Origin: an uncultured Eubacteriales bacterium
GTDB taxonomy: Bacteria > Bacillota > Clostridia > Peptostreptococcales > Anaerovoracaceae
Assembly: GCA_949285555.1 (NCBI GenBank)
Contig: CASDYG010000005.1
Span: 62,001-126,000 of the forward strand
Direction: 5' to 3'
Length of the DNA stretch: 64,000 nt
A program made the position numbers and the translations under genes. Below the pieces are notes generated by a model, which was not told the DNA's origin, made no database searches, and was given only the letters and a program-made list of their open reading frames with translations. Positions 38,805 to 49,781 of the stretch are shown piece by piece (positions within the stretch are counted from its first letter, which is position 1; every line of letters begins with the position of its first letter).

Positions 38805-40308
38805 TATTTCCTCCACAAAGGGCATATATTGCCCTTACATATATTTTTGTCATCTCTTTAAACCTATCGAGGGATAGTCTTTCCTCTGCTTGATGCATCC
38901 TATCCTCATCGCCTGGGAAAAGTCCACCAAAAGCTAGAATATTATCCATGGCCTTTGCATAGGTGCCTCCACCTATAACTAACGGCTTAGAATCGTAATC
39001 ATTAGTTTCCTCTCTATAAGCATTAAGAAGCTCCCTAGGTAGCATTTCATTTTCACTTATGTAAAGCGGACTACTTTCCATTTTAGGTATAATACCCATA
39101 TCATAATCATTTAATAGTCCATCTAAACCTCTATAAACAGCTTCCTTTGTAAATGAAACAGGAAAACGGATATTAACATCTAATGTTATTATTTCTTTAT
39201 CAAGACTTACGCCTCCAATATTTACAGTTGTTGGAGTGCCCATACCGTCATCAAAATACACTCCTAATGCTTTTCCATCTGTTTCTACACCAATATACCT
39301 GTTGTAAAAATCAATTAATTCGTTGACCTTTTCATCATTAAAATTTAGCTCTCCCAATATTTCCATCATTACAGAAATTGCATTTATTCCAATATGCGGC
39401 ATAGCTCCATGAGCACTTTTACCAAAGACCTTTAATTCCAGCGATTTCCCTACTCGCCTTGTTTCTATCTGGCAGCCTCTCTCAGCACAAATTGCATTTG
39501 CTCTTTCCTTAATATGTTCATACTGCATCGCCTCCTGATGCAATACAACTGCTCTTGCTTTGTCCGCTACTATATTGGGAGCATAGCCCCCCTCTAGCCT
39601 TGACAGTCTGAGACCAATGCCACGATTGGGTCTGATTTTTTTAACCAGCTGAAAAAATAACAGTCCTTTTTCACCATTGACTAGTGGAAAGTCTCCATCT
39701 GGAGTAAAGCCCATATCCACATTGCCAAATTCATCCTTATAGTGAGCAATACCTTCCCAGTTTGTTTCTTCATCAAGTCCTGCTATAAGACGAATATCAC
39801 ACGTTGGCCTAAATCCAGCATCTTTTAATGCTTTCATAGCAAATAAACTCGCTGCCATAGGACCTTTATCGTCTGTACTTCCTCTGCCATATATGTATCC
39901 CTTTTCTATTTCTCCACCAAACGGATCATGTGTCCAGCCCTCACCTGCTGGAACGACATCAAGATGACCTAATATGCCGAATATTTGAGTTTTTCTTGAG
40001 GGCTTACCCTCTGAGTTATCATGTTCAATATTTGCTTCTTTCTTCCATAGCAGATGACCACCATATCCATTGGAATCAGCAAATGAAAACCCCATTTTCT
40101 CACCCTTGCTCATAAAGTGGCGATAAGCCTCATCTACCGCCTCACCAAACGGAAGATATTTACCCTCTATCTCGACAGGAGCACCATTAACACTTGGAAT
40201 CTGAATTTGCTCCTTTAGAAATTCTACCTCAGCTTGAAAATTATCTTCAACCTTGCTCAATGCATCGGATAAAAGTTTGCTTAAAACATTATTTTTTTTG
40301 TTTTCCAT
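38794..40308 (-). CDS. pepV: M20 dipeptidase PepV-like
   Basis: 504 residues. Zn-dependent aminopeptidase family M20A/PepV. GILGHLDVVPAGEGWTHDPF contains the first metal histidine, YGRGSTDDKGPMAAS the bridging aspartate, and GLDEETNWEGI the catalytic base and ligand glutamates; VNGEKGLLFF and GGGTYAKAMDN also match. Cleaves dipeptides, including D-/beta-residue forms in relatives. No clear ribosome site before the ATG. Fits a peptide-using organism. Confidence 0.93.
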   Translation of the reverse strand: MENKKNNVLSKLLSDALSKVEDNFQAEVEFLKEQIQIPSVNGAPVEIEGKYLPFGEAVDEAYRHFMSKGEKMGFSFADSNGYGGHLLWKKEANIEHDNSEGKPSRKTQIFGILGHLDVVPAGEGWTHDPFGGEIEKGYIYGRGSTDDKGPMAASLFAMKALKDAGFRPTCDIRLIAGLDEETNWEGIAHYKDEFGNVDMGFTPDGDFPLVNGEKGLLFFQLVKKIRPNRGIGLRLSRLEGGYAPNIVADKARAVVLHQEAMQYEHIKERANAICAERGCQIETRRVGKSLELKVFGKSAHGAMPHIGINAISVMMEILGELNFNDEKVNELIDFYNRYIGVETDGKALGVYFDDGMGTPTTVNIGGVSLDKEIITLDVNIRFPVSFTKEAVYRGLDGLLNDYDMGIIPKMESSPLYISENEMLPRELLNAYREETNDYDSKPLVIGGGTYAKAMDNILAFGGLFPGDEDRMHQAEERLSLDRFKEMTKIYVRAIYALCGGNIEK

Positions 40309-40351
40309 ATCTGTCTACTATAACTATATTAAACGCATAAATTTGATAGTT

Positions 40352-41434
40352 CTATTTGCCTATTGAATCTATCACTGATATAAGCTCTTCAAAATTTTCG
40401 ATGGTATTTAGACATCTTCTAAGAGTATTGCTGCCCTTCATTCCCTTCGTATACCATGCCAGTTGCTTTCGCATTTCCCTGATACCTACACGCTCACCTT
40501 TATATTCAACCATTGCAAGGAGGTGCTTTTTCATCACAGCCTTTTTTTCCTCTACAGTAATTGACCTCATTTCTATATCATTTGCTATTCCAAAGTCTTT
40601 TAATATACCATTTTGAAATTTAAGACCATGAGCATTACATTGATTAACTAGCTGGCTAAATATCCATGGATTTCCCATAGCCGCTCTGCCTATCATCACA
40701 AAAGGAGTGCCTGTTACTTTAACCATATCAATATATGATTCAAAGCTATCTACATCTCCATTAGCTACTACAGGTATCTTCACTGACCTGACAACACTTG
40801 CTATAAGCTGCCTATCTGCTATCCCTGTATAGTATTGCTCCCTAGTTCTTCCGTGAACCGTAAGCGCCATAGCGCCTGCTTCTTCTATGGCCTTGGCAAC
40901 CTCCACACAATTAGTATGAGAATCTCTAAAGCCAGTTCGAATTTTGGCGGTGATTGGTTTATCCGTCGCCTCTTTCATGGCTTTTATAACGTTATAAATA
41001 TTTTCCGGATCCTCGAGCATGGCCGATCCATCTCCATTTTTCACTACTTTGGGTACGGGGCAGCCCATATTGACATCAAGGATAACATTTGATAGGTCAT
41101 TTAATTTTTCTGCTGCAAAAGCCATAATTGATGGTTCATGTCCAAAAATTTGAAATGCTGTCATTTCACAATCTCTTAGCACCTCAAGTAGTTTGCCACT
41201 TTTTCTGTCTCCATAGTACATGCCCTTTGCACTTACCATTTCCGTGTATATGAGACCACAGCCCATATCCCAATACAGACTTCGTGTTGGCGGATCAGTT
41301 ATACCTGCCATAGGGGCAAGAAAAAACGGATTTCTAACCTTGATATCGCCAAATATTAAGCCTCCATAAGGCCAGCAGCTGTCTTTTGCATCATGAAGCA
41401 TTATATTTTTATTTATTTCCAAATCCTCAGTCAT
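40352..41434 (-). CDS. tRNA-dihydrouridine synthase (DusB-type)
   Basis: 360 residues. FMN TIM barrel: PFFLAPMAGITDPPTRSL, FQIFGHEPS, VNMGCPVPKVVKNGDGSAML with the catalytic cysteine, TVHGRTREQYYTG, and GRAAMGNPWIF. Reduces uridine in tRNA D-loop. Its ATG directly abuts the coaX stop; ribosome site GAGGA inside coaX. In many Firmicutes dus follows coaX or hslO, as here. Confidence 0.95.
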   Translation of the reverse strand: MTEDLEINKNIMLHDAKDSCWPYGGLIFGDIKVRNPFFLAPMAGITDPPTRSLYWDMGCGLIYTEMVSAKGMYYGDRKSGKLLEVLRDCEMTAFQIFGHEPSIMAFAAEKLNDLSNVILDVNMGCPVPKVVKNGDGSAMLEDPENIYNVIKAMKEATDKPITAKIRTGFRDSHTNCVEVAKAIEEAGAMALTVHGRTREQYYTGIADRQLIASVVRSVKIPVVANGDVDSFESYIDMVKVTGTPFVMIGRAAMGNPWIFSQLVNQCNAHGLKFQNGILKDFGIANDIEMRSITVEEKKAVMKKHLLAMVEYKGERVGIREMRKQLAWYTKGMKGSNTLRRCLNTIENFEELISVIDSIGK

Positions 41435-42265
41435 TTACCATAGATCCTCTTCATGCTTACATGCCTTTTTATGCTTCAAATTTTTCTTGTTTTTTTCATA
41501 AATGATCTGAAGTCCCTCTAATGTAAGTATCTTGTCCACCTTATCAATACAGCTAACGCCACTTTCAATTACACTGGCAAGTCCACCTGTTGCAACCACG
41601 GTTACTTTTTTTTCTTCAGGATATAAGGAGAAAAGCTCTCCTTTCATTTTTTCCACAATGAAGCTTACCATTCCCATATGACCATAAATTAGGCCTGACT
41701 GCATACTTTCAATAGTATTTTTGCATATTGTCACACCCGGCTCTTCCAATTCTACCTTAGGAAGCTTTGCTGTCTTTTCAAATAAAGCATCTGAAGAGAT
41801 TTTAATACCAGGAGCGATGGTTCCACCCAAATAAGACCCATCTCTTGAAATAGCACAAAAGGTGGTTGCTGTACCAAAATCAATAATGATAAGTGGACCA
41901 TCATATTTGCTATGAGCAGCAACTGCATTAACTATACGATCAGCTCCAACTTGCTTGGGATTGTCGTACTTAATCTTCAATCCTGTTTTTATACCCGACT
42001 CAACAACTATAGCCTGCTTATTAAAATATTTTTGGGAAAGGTGCTGTAATGTAAATAGCACCGAAGGAACAACGGTTGAAATAATAATGTCATCAATATC
42101 TTCCTTCTTAAGTCCCTCATACTGAAACAGCTGGTGCATAAGCATCGCATATTCATCAGTTGTCTTGTAGCTATCAGTCTGTATCCTCCAGCTTGTAATT
42201 AGCTCGCAATCCTTAAATACTCCCACAACCATATTGGTATTGCCAGCGTCAAATGCCAGTAGCAT
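41435..42265 (-). CDS. coaX: type III pantothenate kinase
   Basis: 276 residues, ASKHA fold. [36 protein letters not shown] and [11 protein letters not shown] are the CoaX motifs. First step of CoA synthesis; insensitive to CoA feedback in characterised members. One-base overlap with pucR stop (TGATG). Confidence 0.97.
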   Translation of the reverse strand: MLLAFDAGNTNMVVGVFKDCELITSWRIQTDSYKTTDEYAMLMHQLFQYEGLKKEDIDDIIISTVVPSVLFTLQHLSQKYFNKQAIVVESGIKTGLKIKYDNPKQVGADRIVNAVAAHSKYDGPLIIIDFGTATTFCAISRDGSYLGGTIAPGIKISSDALFEKTAKLPKVELEEPGVTICKNTIESMQSGLIYGHMGMVSFIVEKMKGELFSLYPEEKKVTVVATGGLASVIESGVSCIDKVDKILTLEGLQIIYEKNKKNLKHKKACKHEEDLW

Positions 42266-43857
42266 CAGTTTTCATCCTCCTCTACATCAAGTCTATTTAG
42301 CGCCAGTGCTGTAGTTAGCCCTGGTATCACCCTGTTACCTGTAATATCCGTACCCAGAATTTCATTTATCTTCTTGAGTCTATATTGAACGGTATTGTTA
42401 TGTACTCCCATGAATTCTGCCGTCTTGTGACTATTCATCCCTGCGTCAAGTACAAATGTTTCCAAAGTATTGGTAAGCTGTCGTGCTTTGTTTTCGCCCA
42501 GATGCTCCTGGAATGGTTCGAGAAGGAGCTTATAAATTTTCTTCATTCTTCCACCCTGCATCTTTATATTCATGCAGTTTGTAATAATCGCCATATCATA
42601 CTGGGAAAATAAACGTTTATATGGAAACACCCTTTCCGTCGCTGCACATACATCTCCTATAAGCTTAAATCCGTCACAGGCACCCTCTATGCCATCAATA
42701 CTTGTACAGTAAAAAATACGTGCGGAGGATTTACCCGCCTCCTTCAAATTATAGAGCATGCTCTTAATAGCACGTTGTACACTAATGAAGCTTGCGTTGT
42801 CTTCATATGCTCTGCCTTCTTTTATCACAATTCCATAGGTGCTGTCATCTGATTCTAAGGTCATAGTCTTAAGCCCATCTGCTTCAATTGAGCGCAGTAC
42901 CTCGTGGCATTCAGAATTATCTATTCCACGACCATAAAAAATTGCCTTTAGCTGATTACTCTCTAGACCTATTTCATCCTTAAGTGTATACGCAAGACTT
43001 GTATTGCCTCTATTAAGCGCCTTGATTAACTCTGCAACTGCATCTCTTTGCGGAGTATACTTCCACATGCTTATGGCGATTTCAATAATTTCTGCCAGCT
43101 TTGTCATCTCACCTGCAGAATAATTGTCCTCATTATCTACTATAAAAAGATACAATCTATTTCCGCTAATGGTAATTGGTCCCCAATATGTCAATACACC
43201 ATTTACATCAATTTGGGTATAGGTATCCGACTTTTCAACATTTACTTCCTTACCTATTCTAATCGCCTCATCAATGGTGGTAACATGCCTTGTTTCCACA
43301 GTAAATATTGGATTAAAATCCTTGCTTAGTAGAATCACCTGAAAGTTATTGTAAATTGCAGCCTCTCTTATGGCTTCCTCAAAGCTTGCATATCTGTCAA
43401 AATTCAGGAGATGGAATATTGTATTGTTAATAAGATTATTTTTAAACTTATCTCCATATAGGAGCTTATCCATAATCTCTTCTATTACCCTATCATATCC
43501 CGCCTTATTTTTAGGTGACATTACTATCAGTGGAAGCCCTACTTCTTCCGCTGCATCTACAACTACTCTATCAGACTTAGTAAGGCCCTGAGATCTAAAT
43601 ACAACAAGACCTCCTATGCCCGATTTCCCCAGTTGCTTAATAAGCTGTGCTTGTAGAGCTACCATACCTGGCATAGTATGAAAAGAAGTCAAAACAAGCT
43701 GATCTCTTATTCCATTACACCTTACGGCATCCTCTATGGTTCTTGAATCCATTACTGAAATAGACTTCACCCTGTTACTTATATTTCTCTTTCCAGCCAC
43801 AACCTGGCTGGCTTTAAAGGAATCAAGCTTTAAGCAGTCTTCTATTGTTACCTTCAT
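42265..43857 (-). CDS. PucR-type transcriptional regulator
   Basis: 530 residues. N-terminal PucR domain (about 1-125: [41 protein letters not shown]), a central GGDEF-like/sugar-diacid region, and a C-terminal PucR helix-turn-helix ([36 protein letters not shown]). Relatives control purine or amino-acid catabolism. The target is unknown; the neighbours ftsH and coaX are unlikely substrates of such control. Confidence 0.88.
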   Translation of the reverse strand: MKVTIEDCLKLDSFKASQVVAGKRNISNRVKSISVMDSRTIEDAVRCNGIRDQLVLTSFHTMPGMVALQAQLIKQLGKSGIGGLVVFRSQGLTKSDRVVVDAAEEVGLPLIVMSPKNKAGYDRVIEEIMDKLLYGDKFKNNLINNTIFHLLNFDRYASFEEAIREAAIYNNFQVILLSKDFNPIFTVETRHVTTIDEAIRIGKEVNVEKSDTYTQIDVNGVLTYWGPITISGNRLYLFIVDNEDNYSAGEMTKLAEIIEIAISMWKYTPQRDAVAELIKALNRGNTSLAYTLKDEIGLESNQLKAIFYGRGIDNSECHEVLRSIEADGLKTMTLESDDSTYGIVIKEGRAYEDNASFISVQRAIKSMLYNLKEAGKSSARIFYCTSIDGIEGACDGFKLIGDVCAATERVFPYKRLFSQYDMAIITNCMNIKMQGGRMKKIYKLLLEPFQEHLGENKARQLTNTLETFVLDAGMNSHKTAEFMGVHNNTVQYRLKKINEILGTDITGNRVIPGLTTALALNRLDVEEDEN

Positions 43858-43865
43858 AATATTCC

Positions 43866-46280
43866 CTACTTATTATCTTCTTCATCCTCTTCTATTATTT
43901 CAAAAGACTTCTGGCTTCTAAATGCTACATACTCCATGTCATCGGAAGAATGGGATAAGTGGTCATTTGCTTCTACCTCTGTGGTATCGGCACTGCCATT
44001 TGAAGCTTCGATTGAATCATCATCAACCTGTTGGTTCTTACCACCGAAGGTTACTATTTCCGGCTTACCACTTTCCTTCCACTGAAGAGCCTCTTCTTCA
44101 TTCTGTCTTTTGATATTGTCGTTTTTTTCATTTATTTCCTTGATGAGGTCGTCACCATCTACAGTGCCTTGAAATACACGCTCAAACTGATCTCCATCCA
44201 AGGTTTCCACCTTAAGAAGCGCCTGTGCTACCCTCTCAAGCTGTTCATCATGCTCTCTAAGGATTCTCACCGCCTCATCAAAGGCTGACTCAACAATACT
44301 TTTTACCTCCCTGTCAATTGCAGAGGCTGTTTCTTCTGAATAATTTTGTCTGGTAGAAAAGTCCTTACCAAGGAATATTTCATCACCGTCACTATAATTT
44401 ACAGGCCCCAGCTTTTCACTAAAACCGTACTTAGTAACCATATCCTTAGCAATCTCTGTAGCTCTCATAATATCATTACTTGCACCAGTACTAATATCAT
44501 CAAGCTTCAGATATTCTGCAACTCGTCCACCAAATAGCTCTATGATTTGATTTCTCATACCACCCTTAGTCTGGTAGTATTTTTCCTTTTCTGGTAGCGA
44601 CATGGTAAATCCACCTGCCCCGCCTCTAGGAATGATGGTGATCTGGTGAACAGGATCAGACTCCGGCAGACACCTCATGAGGATAGCATGTCCAGCCTCA
44701 TGATAAGCAGTAAGCCTACGTTCTTCTTCAGTAATCACCCTGCTCTTTTTGGCAGGACCTGCAATTACCTTAGTGGTAGCCTCTTCAATATCTTCCATTC
44801 TGATTTTTACACCATTTCTTCGTGCAGTTAATAGTGCTGCTTCATTTAGCAAATTCTCTATGTCTGCTGGTGTAAATCCAGGCGTTCTTCTGGCAAGCAC
44901 CCTTGGTGCTACTTCATCGTCTAGCGGTTTGTCCTTGGAGTGTACCTTAATTATTTCCTCTCTGCCAATTAAATCTGGAAGCCCTATTACCACCTGTCTA
45001 TCGAACCTACCAGGTCTGAGAAGCGCTGGGTCTAGTACATCCGGTCTATTAGTAGCTGCCATTATTATTATGCCTAAATTATCATCAAATCCATCCATTT
45101 CCACAAGAAGCTGGTTTAAGGTCTGCTCTCTTTCGTCATTTCCTCCACCAAGGCCTGCACCTCTTTTTCGTCCTACAGCATCTATTTCATCTATGAAAAT
45201 AATACATGGAGCATTTTTCTTCGCTTCGGCAAAAAGGTCTCTTACTCTAGAAGCACCAACTCCGACAAACATCTCCACAAAGTCAGAACCACTAATAGTA
45301 AAGAATGGCACGCCTGCCTCACCAGCAGTAGCCCTGGAAATATAAGTTTTTCCTGTACCTGGAGGGCCTACCATTAAAACGCCTTTCGGAATTCTTGCCC
45401 CTAACTTTTTATACTTGTAGCCATTCTTTAGGAAGTCCACTATCTCCATGAGTTCTTCCTTTTCTTCCTTTAATCCAGCTACATCTTTGAAAGTTATTTT
45501 CTTGCCATCACCCTTATATTTTTTCGCTCTATTTTTACCAAAGGAGAGGGCCTGTCCTCCTCCACCCTGACGCATCATGGAGTATAAGAAGAAGCCCAAT
45601 ACACCTAACATCAAAAGTGACGGCAGGAATGTAAGAATTCCTCCCCACATGGAAGGTGGATCAGTCTTAACCTTAATTTTACCTTCTTCCATCTGTGGAA
45701 ATACGTAGGTAGTTTCCAGCCAGTAGGCTTCCATCTGACTTGGAGCATAAGCCTCAGCTGTTACAAGGCCATTATTATTTTTTCTTCCAGTAATGAGGGA
45801 AAACAATCCTTCGCTAGGCTCTGTTTCCTTTTCCGCCTGTTCATTTTTCAATTCTTTGTGAGCCTGCTGATTTTGCTTATCAGTATCTGCCACAAGCATG
45901 TTTTGATCATCATTTCCTGCCTGCGTCTTCTGTTTCTCACTTACCGTCTGTGAGGACTGTACATTAGAATTTTCAGAAGCCACAGACTGGTTATCACCTT
46001 GAGTGCCTTCTACCTGCTCCTGCGCTTCATCACTTATTTTGGAATCTTTCTGAGTTTTTGCTTTGGCAGAACTATTTTTTGATAGGTCTACCAGAGCGGT
46101 AATCTTTCTTTCAGAAATGTTTATTTCCTTTACTTTGCCCTCCTTAAGATACTGAGTCATTTTGGAAAAGGAAACACTCTTTCTTTCCATCAAACCATCT
46201 CCACCAAGGAAGGAAGCTATCATCACTGCAATAAGACAAATTACAATGTAAAAGCTTATATTTTTCTTAAATCTCTTCAA
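43866..46280 (-). CDS. ftsH: ATP-dependent zinc metalloprotease FtsH with enlarged extracytoplasmic loop
   Basis: 804 residues, well above the usual 600-650. Membrane helices at about 9-26 and 213-235; Walker A GPPGTGKT at 305-312; [28 protein letters not shown]; protease HEAGH. Residues ~68-170, between the two helices, form an Gln/Lys/Ser/Glu-rich low-complexity insert absent from ordinary FtsH, and the C-terminus carries an acidic tail of about 70 residues. TTG start after AGGAG. It degrades misfolded membrane and regulatory proteins. Confidence 0.97.
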   Translation of the reverse strand: MKRFKKNISFYIVICLIAVMIASFLGGDGLMERKSVSFSKMTQYLKEGKVKEINISERKITALVDLSKNSSAKAKTQKDSKISDEAQEQVEGTQGDNQSVASENSNVQSSQTVSEKQKTQAGNDDQNMLVADTDKQNQQAHKELKNEQAEKETEPSEGLFSLITGRKNNNGLVTAEAYAPSQMEAYWLETTYVFPQMEEGKIKVKTDPPSMWGGILTFLPSLLMLGVLGFFLYSMMRQGGGGQALSFGKNRAKKYKGDGKKITFKDVAGLKEEKEELMEIVDFLKNGYKYKKLGARIPKGVLMVGPPGTGKTYISRATAGEAGVPFFTISGSDFVEMFVGVGASRVRDLFAEAKKNAPCIIFIDEIDAVGRKRGAGLGGGNDEREQTLNQLLVEMDGFDDNLGIIIMAATNRPDVLDPALLRPGRFDRQVVIGLPDLIGREEIIKVHSKDKPLDDEVAPRVLARRTPGFTPADIENLLNEAALLTARRNGVKIRMEDIEEATTKVIAGPAKKSRVITEEERRLTAYHEAGHAILMRCLPESDPVHQITIIPRGGAGGFTMSLPEKEKYYQTKGGMRNQIIELFGGRVAEYLKLDDISTGASNDIMRATEIAKDMVTKYGFSEKLGPVNYSDGDEIFLGKDFSTRQNYSEETASAIDREVKSIVESAFDEAVRILREHDEQLERVAQALLKVETLDGDQFERVFQGTVDGDDLIKEINEKNDNIKRQNEEEALQWKESGKPEIVTFGGKNQQVDDDSIEASNGSADTTEVEANDHLSHSSDDMEYVAFRSQKSFEIIEEDEEDNK

Positions 46281-46344
46281 TTTTAAATTGCTCCTCTCTA
46301 ACCTCTATTTAAAAACTATCTTTGCAACTATACAGTCTTTGTTC

Positions 46345-48030
46345 CTATCTGATTATAATTTCTATTTTTTCGACACTTTTTTCGTTTATATCAAGGTTCA
46401 TTGCTCTATCCAGTCTTGTTTTAAAATCTCCATGGAATCTACTGTTTTCACCATAACAGCTCCATATTATGCGTCTTCCACAGGCAAGCAACCACACCTT
46501 ATCTCGCTCATGTCTTGGTATTTTTTCATCCACGAAATAATTTTGAAGCTTCTTTCTTCCGCCCCCTTTGAGTTTAATATAATCCCCAGCTAGTCTGTGC
46601 CTAAGCTTCATAGGCCCATCCGACTTTTCCAGATTATCAAGCTGAGCACTATCGAAGAATATTGTATATTTTAAGCTGTATTTCAATGAATGAGAATTAC
46701 TATAGTTTACGCGTTCATTACTGGCTACATGGGCTATATTCTTTTTCATATTTTCTTCTTTGCTGCTAACATCCTTCTGGCTAACTATGGCAATTGGAAG
46801 CTGCATCACTTCTGTTTTATTATTATTTCTAATTTCTGCAAACATTTCATTCACAGAAATTTCAGACCTTTTCATAGTTTCCTGCTCGGCACTATTTATC
46901 TGATTTTCATCATCTGTAACAGCTTTAAAAAGCTTCACCTTATCATATTGCCTACACGCCACTATTTGATCTGGCAGATCCATAGTAAATGATGGATTAT
47001 CTGAATCTAAAAGCCTGTCCCATACTTCGTAGTGATATGCTGAAAGACCCATTCCCTGCTGAATATCAACTGAGATTATTGCTTCTGGATAAGATTTTAA
47101 ATCCGATACATCTTGCCTTTCACTTACCAGATCCTCAGGCAATTTCCTACCTGTTCTTATCTGTTCATAGGCTTTATCCAGACACAAGGCTCTTACGATT
47201 TTATGGGTGTTTTTTAATTTTAAAACATCCATGATTACATTATTTTCTGTAGCCACTTCCACAGCATCCCTAAAGGCCTTCTCTGCATGCTCATTTAAAA
47301 AACCCCACATATCTTTGCAATTAGTTGATAATCTGCTCAGTGACTCAATCACTTTCGGGTTATAATGCTCCTGCAAATCAGGGATTAACCAATTTCTGAT
47401 CTTATTTCTAAGATACTTTGATTCACTATTAGTGTGATCTATGCAGTAGTTATATCCACCCTGCCTTAGAATTTCTAAAATTTCTTTTTTTTGTAAGCCC
47501 AATAATGGTCTAATTGCCACGAGTCCTTCAATCATAGTACAGGCTTTCTCACCAATACCCGCAAGGCCTCTCACACCAGTACCTCGAAGCATTCTCATAA
47601 GCAAAGTTTCAGCCTGATCATTCATGTGATGTCCAGTTGCCAGCTTAATACTTGCTGCTGCTATTCCTTCACGCCTTAAACTCTGAAAGACTTGGCCAAA
47701 AGCCGTATATCTAGCAATCCTTCCAGCTTCCTCCGGACTTAATTTATATGTATTAGCTATAGCATTACAGTCAAATTTAAAACTGATATACTTTACATTC
47801 CTGGTCTCACAAAAACTCTTGCAAAATTTCTCATCATCAATAGCTTCCTGACGAAAGCCATGATTTACGTGGACACAAATAATATCAAAATTAAGTTTTT
47901 TCTTAATTTCTAACAACAGCAAGAGAAGGCAAAGAGAATCTGGGCCTCCCGAAAAGGCCACTAAAATTCTATCGCCCTCTACAATAAGCTCTTTTTTTAG
48001 TATGTCTTTCACTAATTGTCGAGAAAACAT
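46345..48030 (-). CDS. tilS: tRNA(Ile)-lysidine synthetase
   Basis: 561 residues from the ATG seven bases past TATAAT; upstream ATGs lie in the promoter. N-terminal PP-loop ATPase: AFSGGPDSLCLLLLL at about 29-43, VHVNHGFR, GHHMNDQAETLLMRMLRG. C-terminal TilS domains end with RHRLAGDYIKLKGGGRKKLQNYFVDEKIPRHERD. Longer than the typical ~460 because of a charged linker around 395-455. Makes lysidine at C34 of tRNA-Ile2. ftsH follows, as in Bacillus. Confidence 0.95.
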   Translation of the reverse strand: MFSRQLVKDILKKELIVEGDRILVAFSGGPDSLCLLLLLLEIKKKLNFDIICVHVNHGFRQEAIDDEKFCKSFCETRNVKYISFKFDCNAIANTYKLSPEEAGRIARYTAFGQVFQSLRREGIAAASIKLATGHHMNDQAETLLMRMLRGTGVRGLAGIGEKACTMIEGLVAIRPLLGLQKKEILEILRQGGYNYCIDHTNSESKYLRNKIRNWLIPDLQEHYNPKVIESLSRLSTNCKDMWGFLNEHAEKAFRDAVEVATENNVIMDVLKLKNTHKIVRALCLDKAYEQIRTGRKLPEDLVSERQDVSDLKSYPEAIISVDIQQGMGLSAYHYEVWDRLLDSDNPSFTMDLPDQIVACRQYDKVKLFKAVTDDENQINSAEQETMKRSEISVNEMFAEIRNNNKTEVMQLPIAIVSQKDVSSKEENMKKNIAHVASNERVNYSNSHSLKYSLKYTIFFDSAQLDNLEKSDGPMKLRHRLAGDYIKLKGGGRKKLQNYFVDEKIPRHERDKVWLLACGRRIIWSCYGENSRFHGDFKTRLDRAMNLDINEKSVEKIEIIIR

Positions 48031-48065
48031 ACTCATATTATACCACATTTTTTGTTAATTCTCAC
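48031..48065 (-). promoter_or_regulatory. extended -10 promoter giving a probably leaderless tilS transcript
   Basis: Minus-strand TGG-TATAAT (TATAAT at 48042-48037) with TTGTGA-like sequence 19 bases upstream. The chosen ATG (48030) is the seventh base after the -10, so transcription and translation would begin at nearly the same base. No Shine-Dalgarno sequence precedes it. Confidence 0.6.
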
Positions 48066-48107
48066 AATTTTAAGCTGTTTTTTATGGTTATTTCATAACG
48101 TACGACT

Positions 48108-48938
48108 TTATTTTAGCACTTCTGATATTTCTTCCATATTTTTTGGCATAAATGTTTCATCAACCATGCCCTTCTTTAACAAAATATCCCGCAAAGTAAC
48201 AACATGTGGACGCTTTACTTTCAAATCCATTTCTGGCATATAGCTATAGAAAAATTCCTGAGCATCTCCACAGAAAAGACACATTCCATCCTCTATATAT
48301 ATCACATCCTCAGCCCATGCTAGTGCAAAATCCATATCGTGAGTTGCTAAAAGTATGGTTATACCTGCGCCACTCATCATATTCATCAGCTCTAGCACCT
48401 TTCCCTCATAATATCCGTCTAAATAGGCTTGCGGCTCATCCATTATAATAATCCTAGGTTCCATAACAAGTACATCAGCAATAGTTACCTGCTTTTTTTG
48501 TCCACCTGAAAGGGCATGAGTCGGTTTGTTCTTAAGATGAGTGATTTCCAGCTTATCCATGATTGTATCTACCTTTGTAGCCACCTCTTTCTCAAGTATC
48601 CCCAAATTCATTGGACCAAAGGAAATTTCCTGACGCACGCTCGCCATAAAAAGCTGCTTATCAGGATCTTGAAAAACAAGTCCAACATTTTTTCTCAGGT
48701 TTAGCAGACTCTTTTTATCATATGAAATTTCTTTTCCTAGTATTTTTAAACTTCCACCACAAATTCTTTGAATACCATTTAGGCACAGAAAAAATGTTGA
48801 TTTTCCAGCTCCATTTCTGCCAATAAATGCTGTACGCTTTCCTTCACGCACCGTCAACGATATTCCCTTTAAAGCAAGTTCTTTACTGTCCTCATATGCA
48901 GCCATAACATCTGCAGCTTCTATTATATATTTGTCCAT
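48108..48938 (-). CDS. cbiO: cobalt ECF/ABC transporter ATPase CbiO
   Basis: 276 residues. Walker A GRNGAGKST, Q-loop VFQDPDKQLF, signature LSGGQKKQVTIA, Walker B IIIMDEPQAYLDG and H-loop ATHDMD. Powers the CbiMNQ cobalt importer; last gene of cbiMNQO, under the cobalamin riboswitch. Confidence 0.95.
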   Translation of the reverse strand: MDKYIIEAADVMAAYEDSKELALKGISLTVREGKRTAFIGRNGAGKSTFFLCLNGIQRICGGSLKILGKEISYDKKSLLNLRKNVGLVFQDPDKQLFMASVRQEISFGPMNLGILEKEVATKVDTIMDKLEITHLKNKPTHALSGGQKKQVTIADVLVMEPRIIIMDEPQAYLDGYYEGKVLELMNMMSGAGITILLATHDMDFALAWAEDVIYIEDGMCLFCGDAQEFFYSYMPEMDLKVKRPHVVTLRDILLKKGMVDETFMPKNMEEISEVLK

Positions 48939-48944
48939 AATGAT

Positions 48945-49733
48945 CTAAAACAAGCCTTTCCCCATAATTCTTAAAGTCATTACTGATAAAATAAGAATAA
49001 TTTCAATGCCAATTATTATAGCAAGACGCTTCGGATTTACACTATTATGCTCCGTCAAAACGTTTATGCTCCCATCATAACAACGCGCCTGCATTGCATC
49101 AAAAAGCTCAGATGATTTTCGAATGGCATCAACAAATAGCATTGCTATTAAACTTGAAAAGGATTTAATGCTCCTCTTATATCCATTGTATCCCAGCCTG
49201 GCTTCTTGAGCATGTCTAATATATTGGGCTGAATTTAATAATACAAATATGAATCTATATATCAGTAACATAAGCTGGCATAAAGCATCAGGTATTTTTA
49301 GTTTTCTAAAAACCCATATTAAATCTGAAATAGGAGTGTTGATTGAAAGAAAAAACATAGATGAAATTGCACCCATTGCAGTCATAACCAGTTTTAGCAT
49401 ATCTATAATGCCTTTATAACTACCTGTTAAATAAAATTTTCCAACGGCAATGGCAAAGGCATCAAGAGGCTCCCTGGCCAAATTTATTAAAATAGCTAAT
49501 GTACTTAGGATCAAAAAGAAAAGTGGCAACTTCAAAAGCTGTATATACCTTCTGTATGAAAATCCACCTAGCCTCACCACAAAAAAACCATTGGCTATTA
49601 AAAGTATCCCGCCAACTAGTATAGATCTGCTCATAATTGCAAGTACAATCGTCCCTAATGCATATGTGAATTTTTCAATCGGATTCACATATCTAATCTT
49701 TGACGTATAACATAGTTTATCTATAAATATCAT
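48945..49733 (-). CDS. cbiQ: cobalt transporter transmembrane protein CbiQ
   Basis: 262 residues. Five or so membrane segments; N-terminal FIDKLCYTSKIRYVNPIEKF matches the CbiQ/EcfT opening, and the coupling helices include RHAQEARLGYNGYKR and SSELFDAMQARCYDG, both of the A-R-G type that contact the ATPase. The ATG was preferred over a TTG 15 codons earlier because the latter would place a GC-rich hairpin in the coding region, though a clear ribosome site is missing before the ATG. Confidence 0.92.
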   Translation of the reverse strand: MIFIDKLCYTSKIRYVNPIEKFTYALGTIVLAIMSRSILVGGILLIANGFFVVRLGGFSYRRYIQLLKLPLFFLILSTLAILINLAREPLDAFAIAVGKFYLTGSYKGIIDMLKLVMTAMGAISSMFFLSINTPISDLIWVFRKLKIPDALCQLMLLIYRFIFVLLNSAQYIRHAQEARLGYNGYKRSIKSFSSLIAMLFVDAIRKSSELFDAMQARCYDGSINVLTEHNSVNPKRLAIIIGIEIILILSVMTLRIMGKGLF

Positions 49734-49745
49734 AGCTATCAAACA

Positions 49746-49776
49746 GGGGCGGAGATAAATTATTATCCCAGCCCCC
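49746..49776 (-). other. GC-rich hairpin between cbiN and cbiQ
   Basis: GGGGC and GCCCC arms with an inner GGATAA/TTATCT stem. It lies between the cbiN stop and the chosen cbiQ ATG and is much richer in GC than its surroundings. No U tract follows, so a processing or stability element is more likely than a terminator. Confidence 0.5.
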
Positions 49777-49781
49777 AAAAA

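Noticed and set aside
44749..45345. A 198-codon plus-strand frame opposite ftsH.
   Set aside because: Antisense shadow of the conserved AAA domain; no start signals or recognisable motifs.
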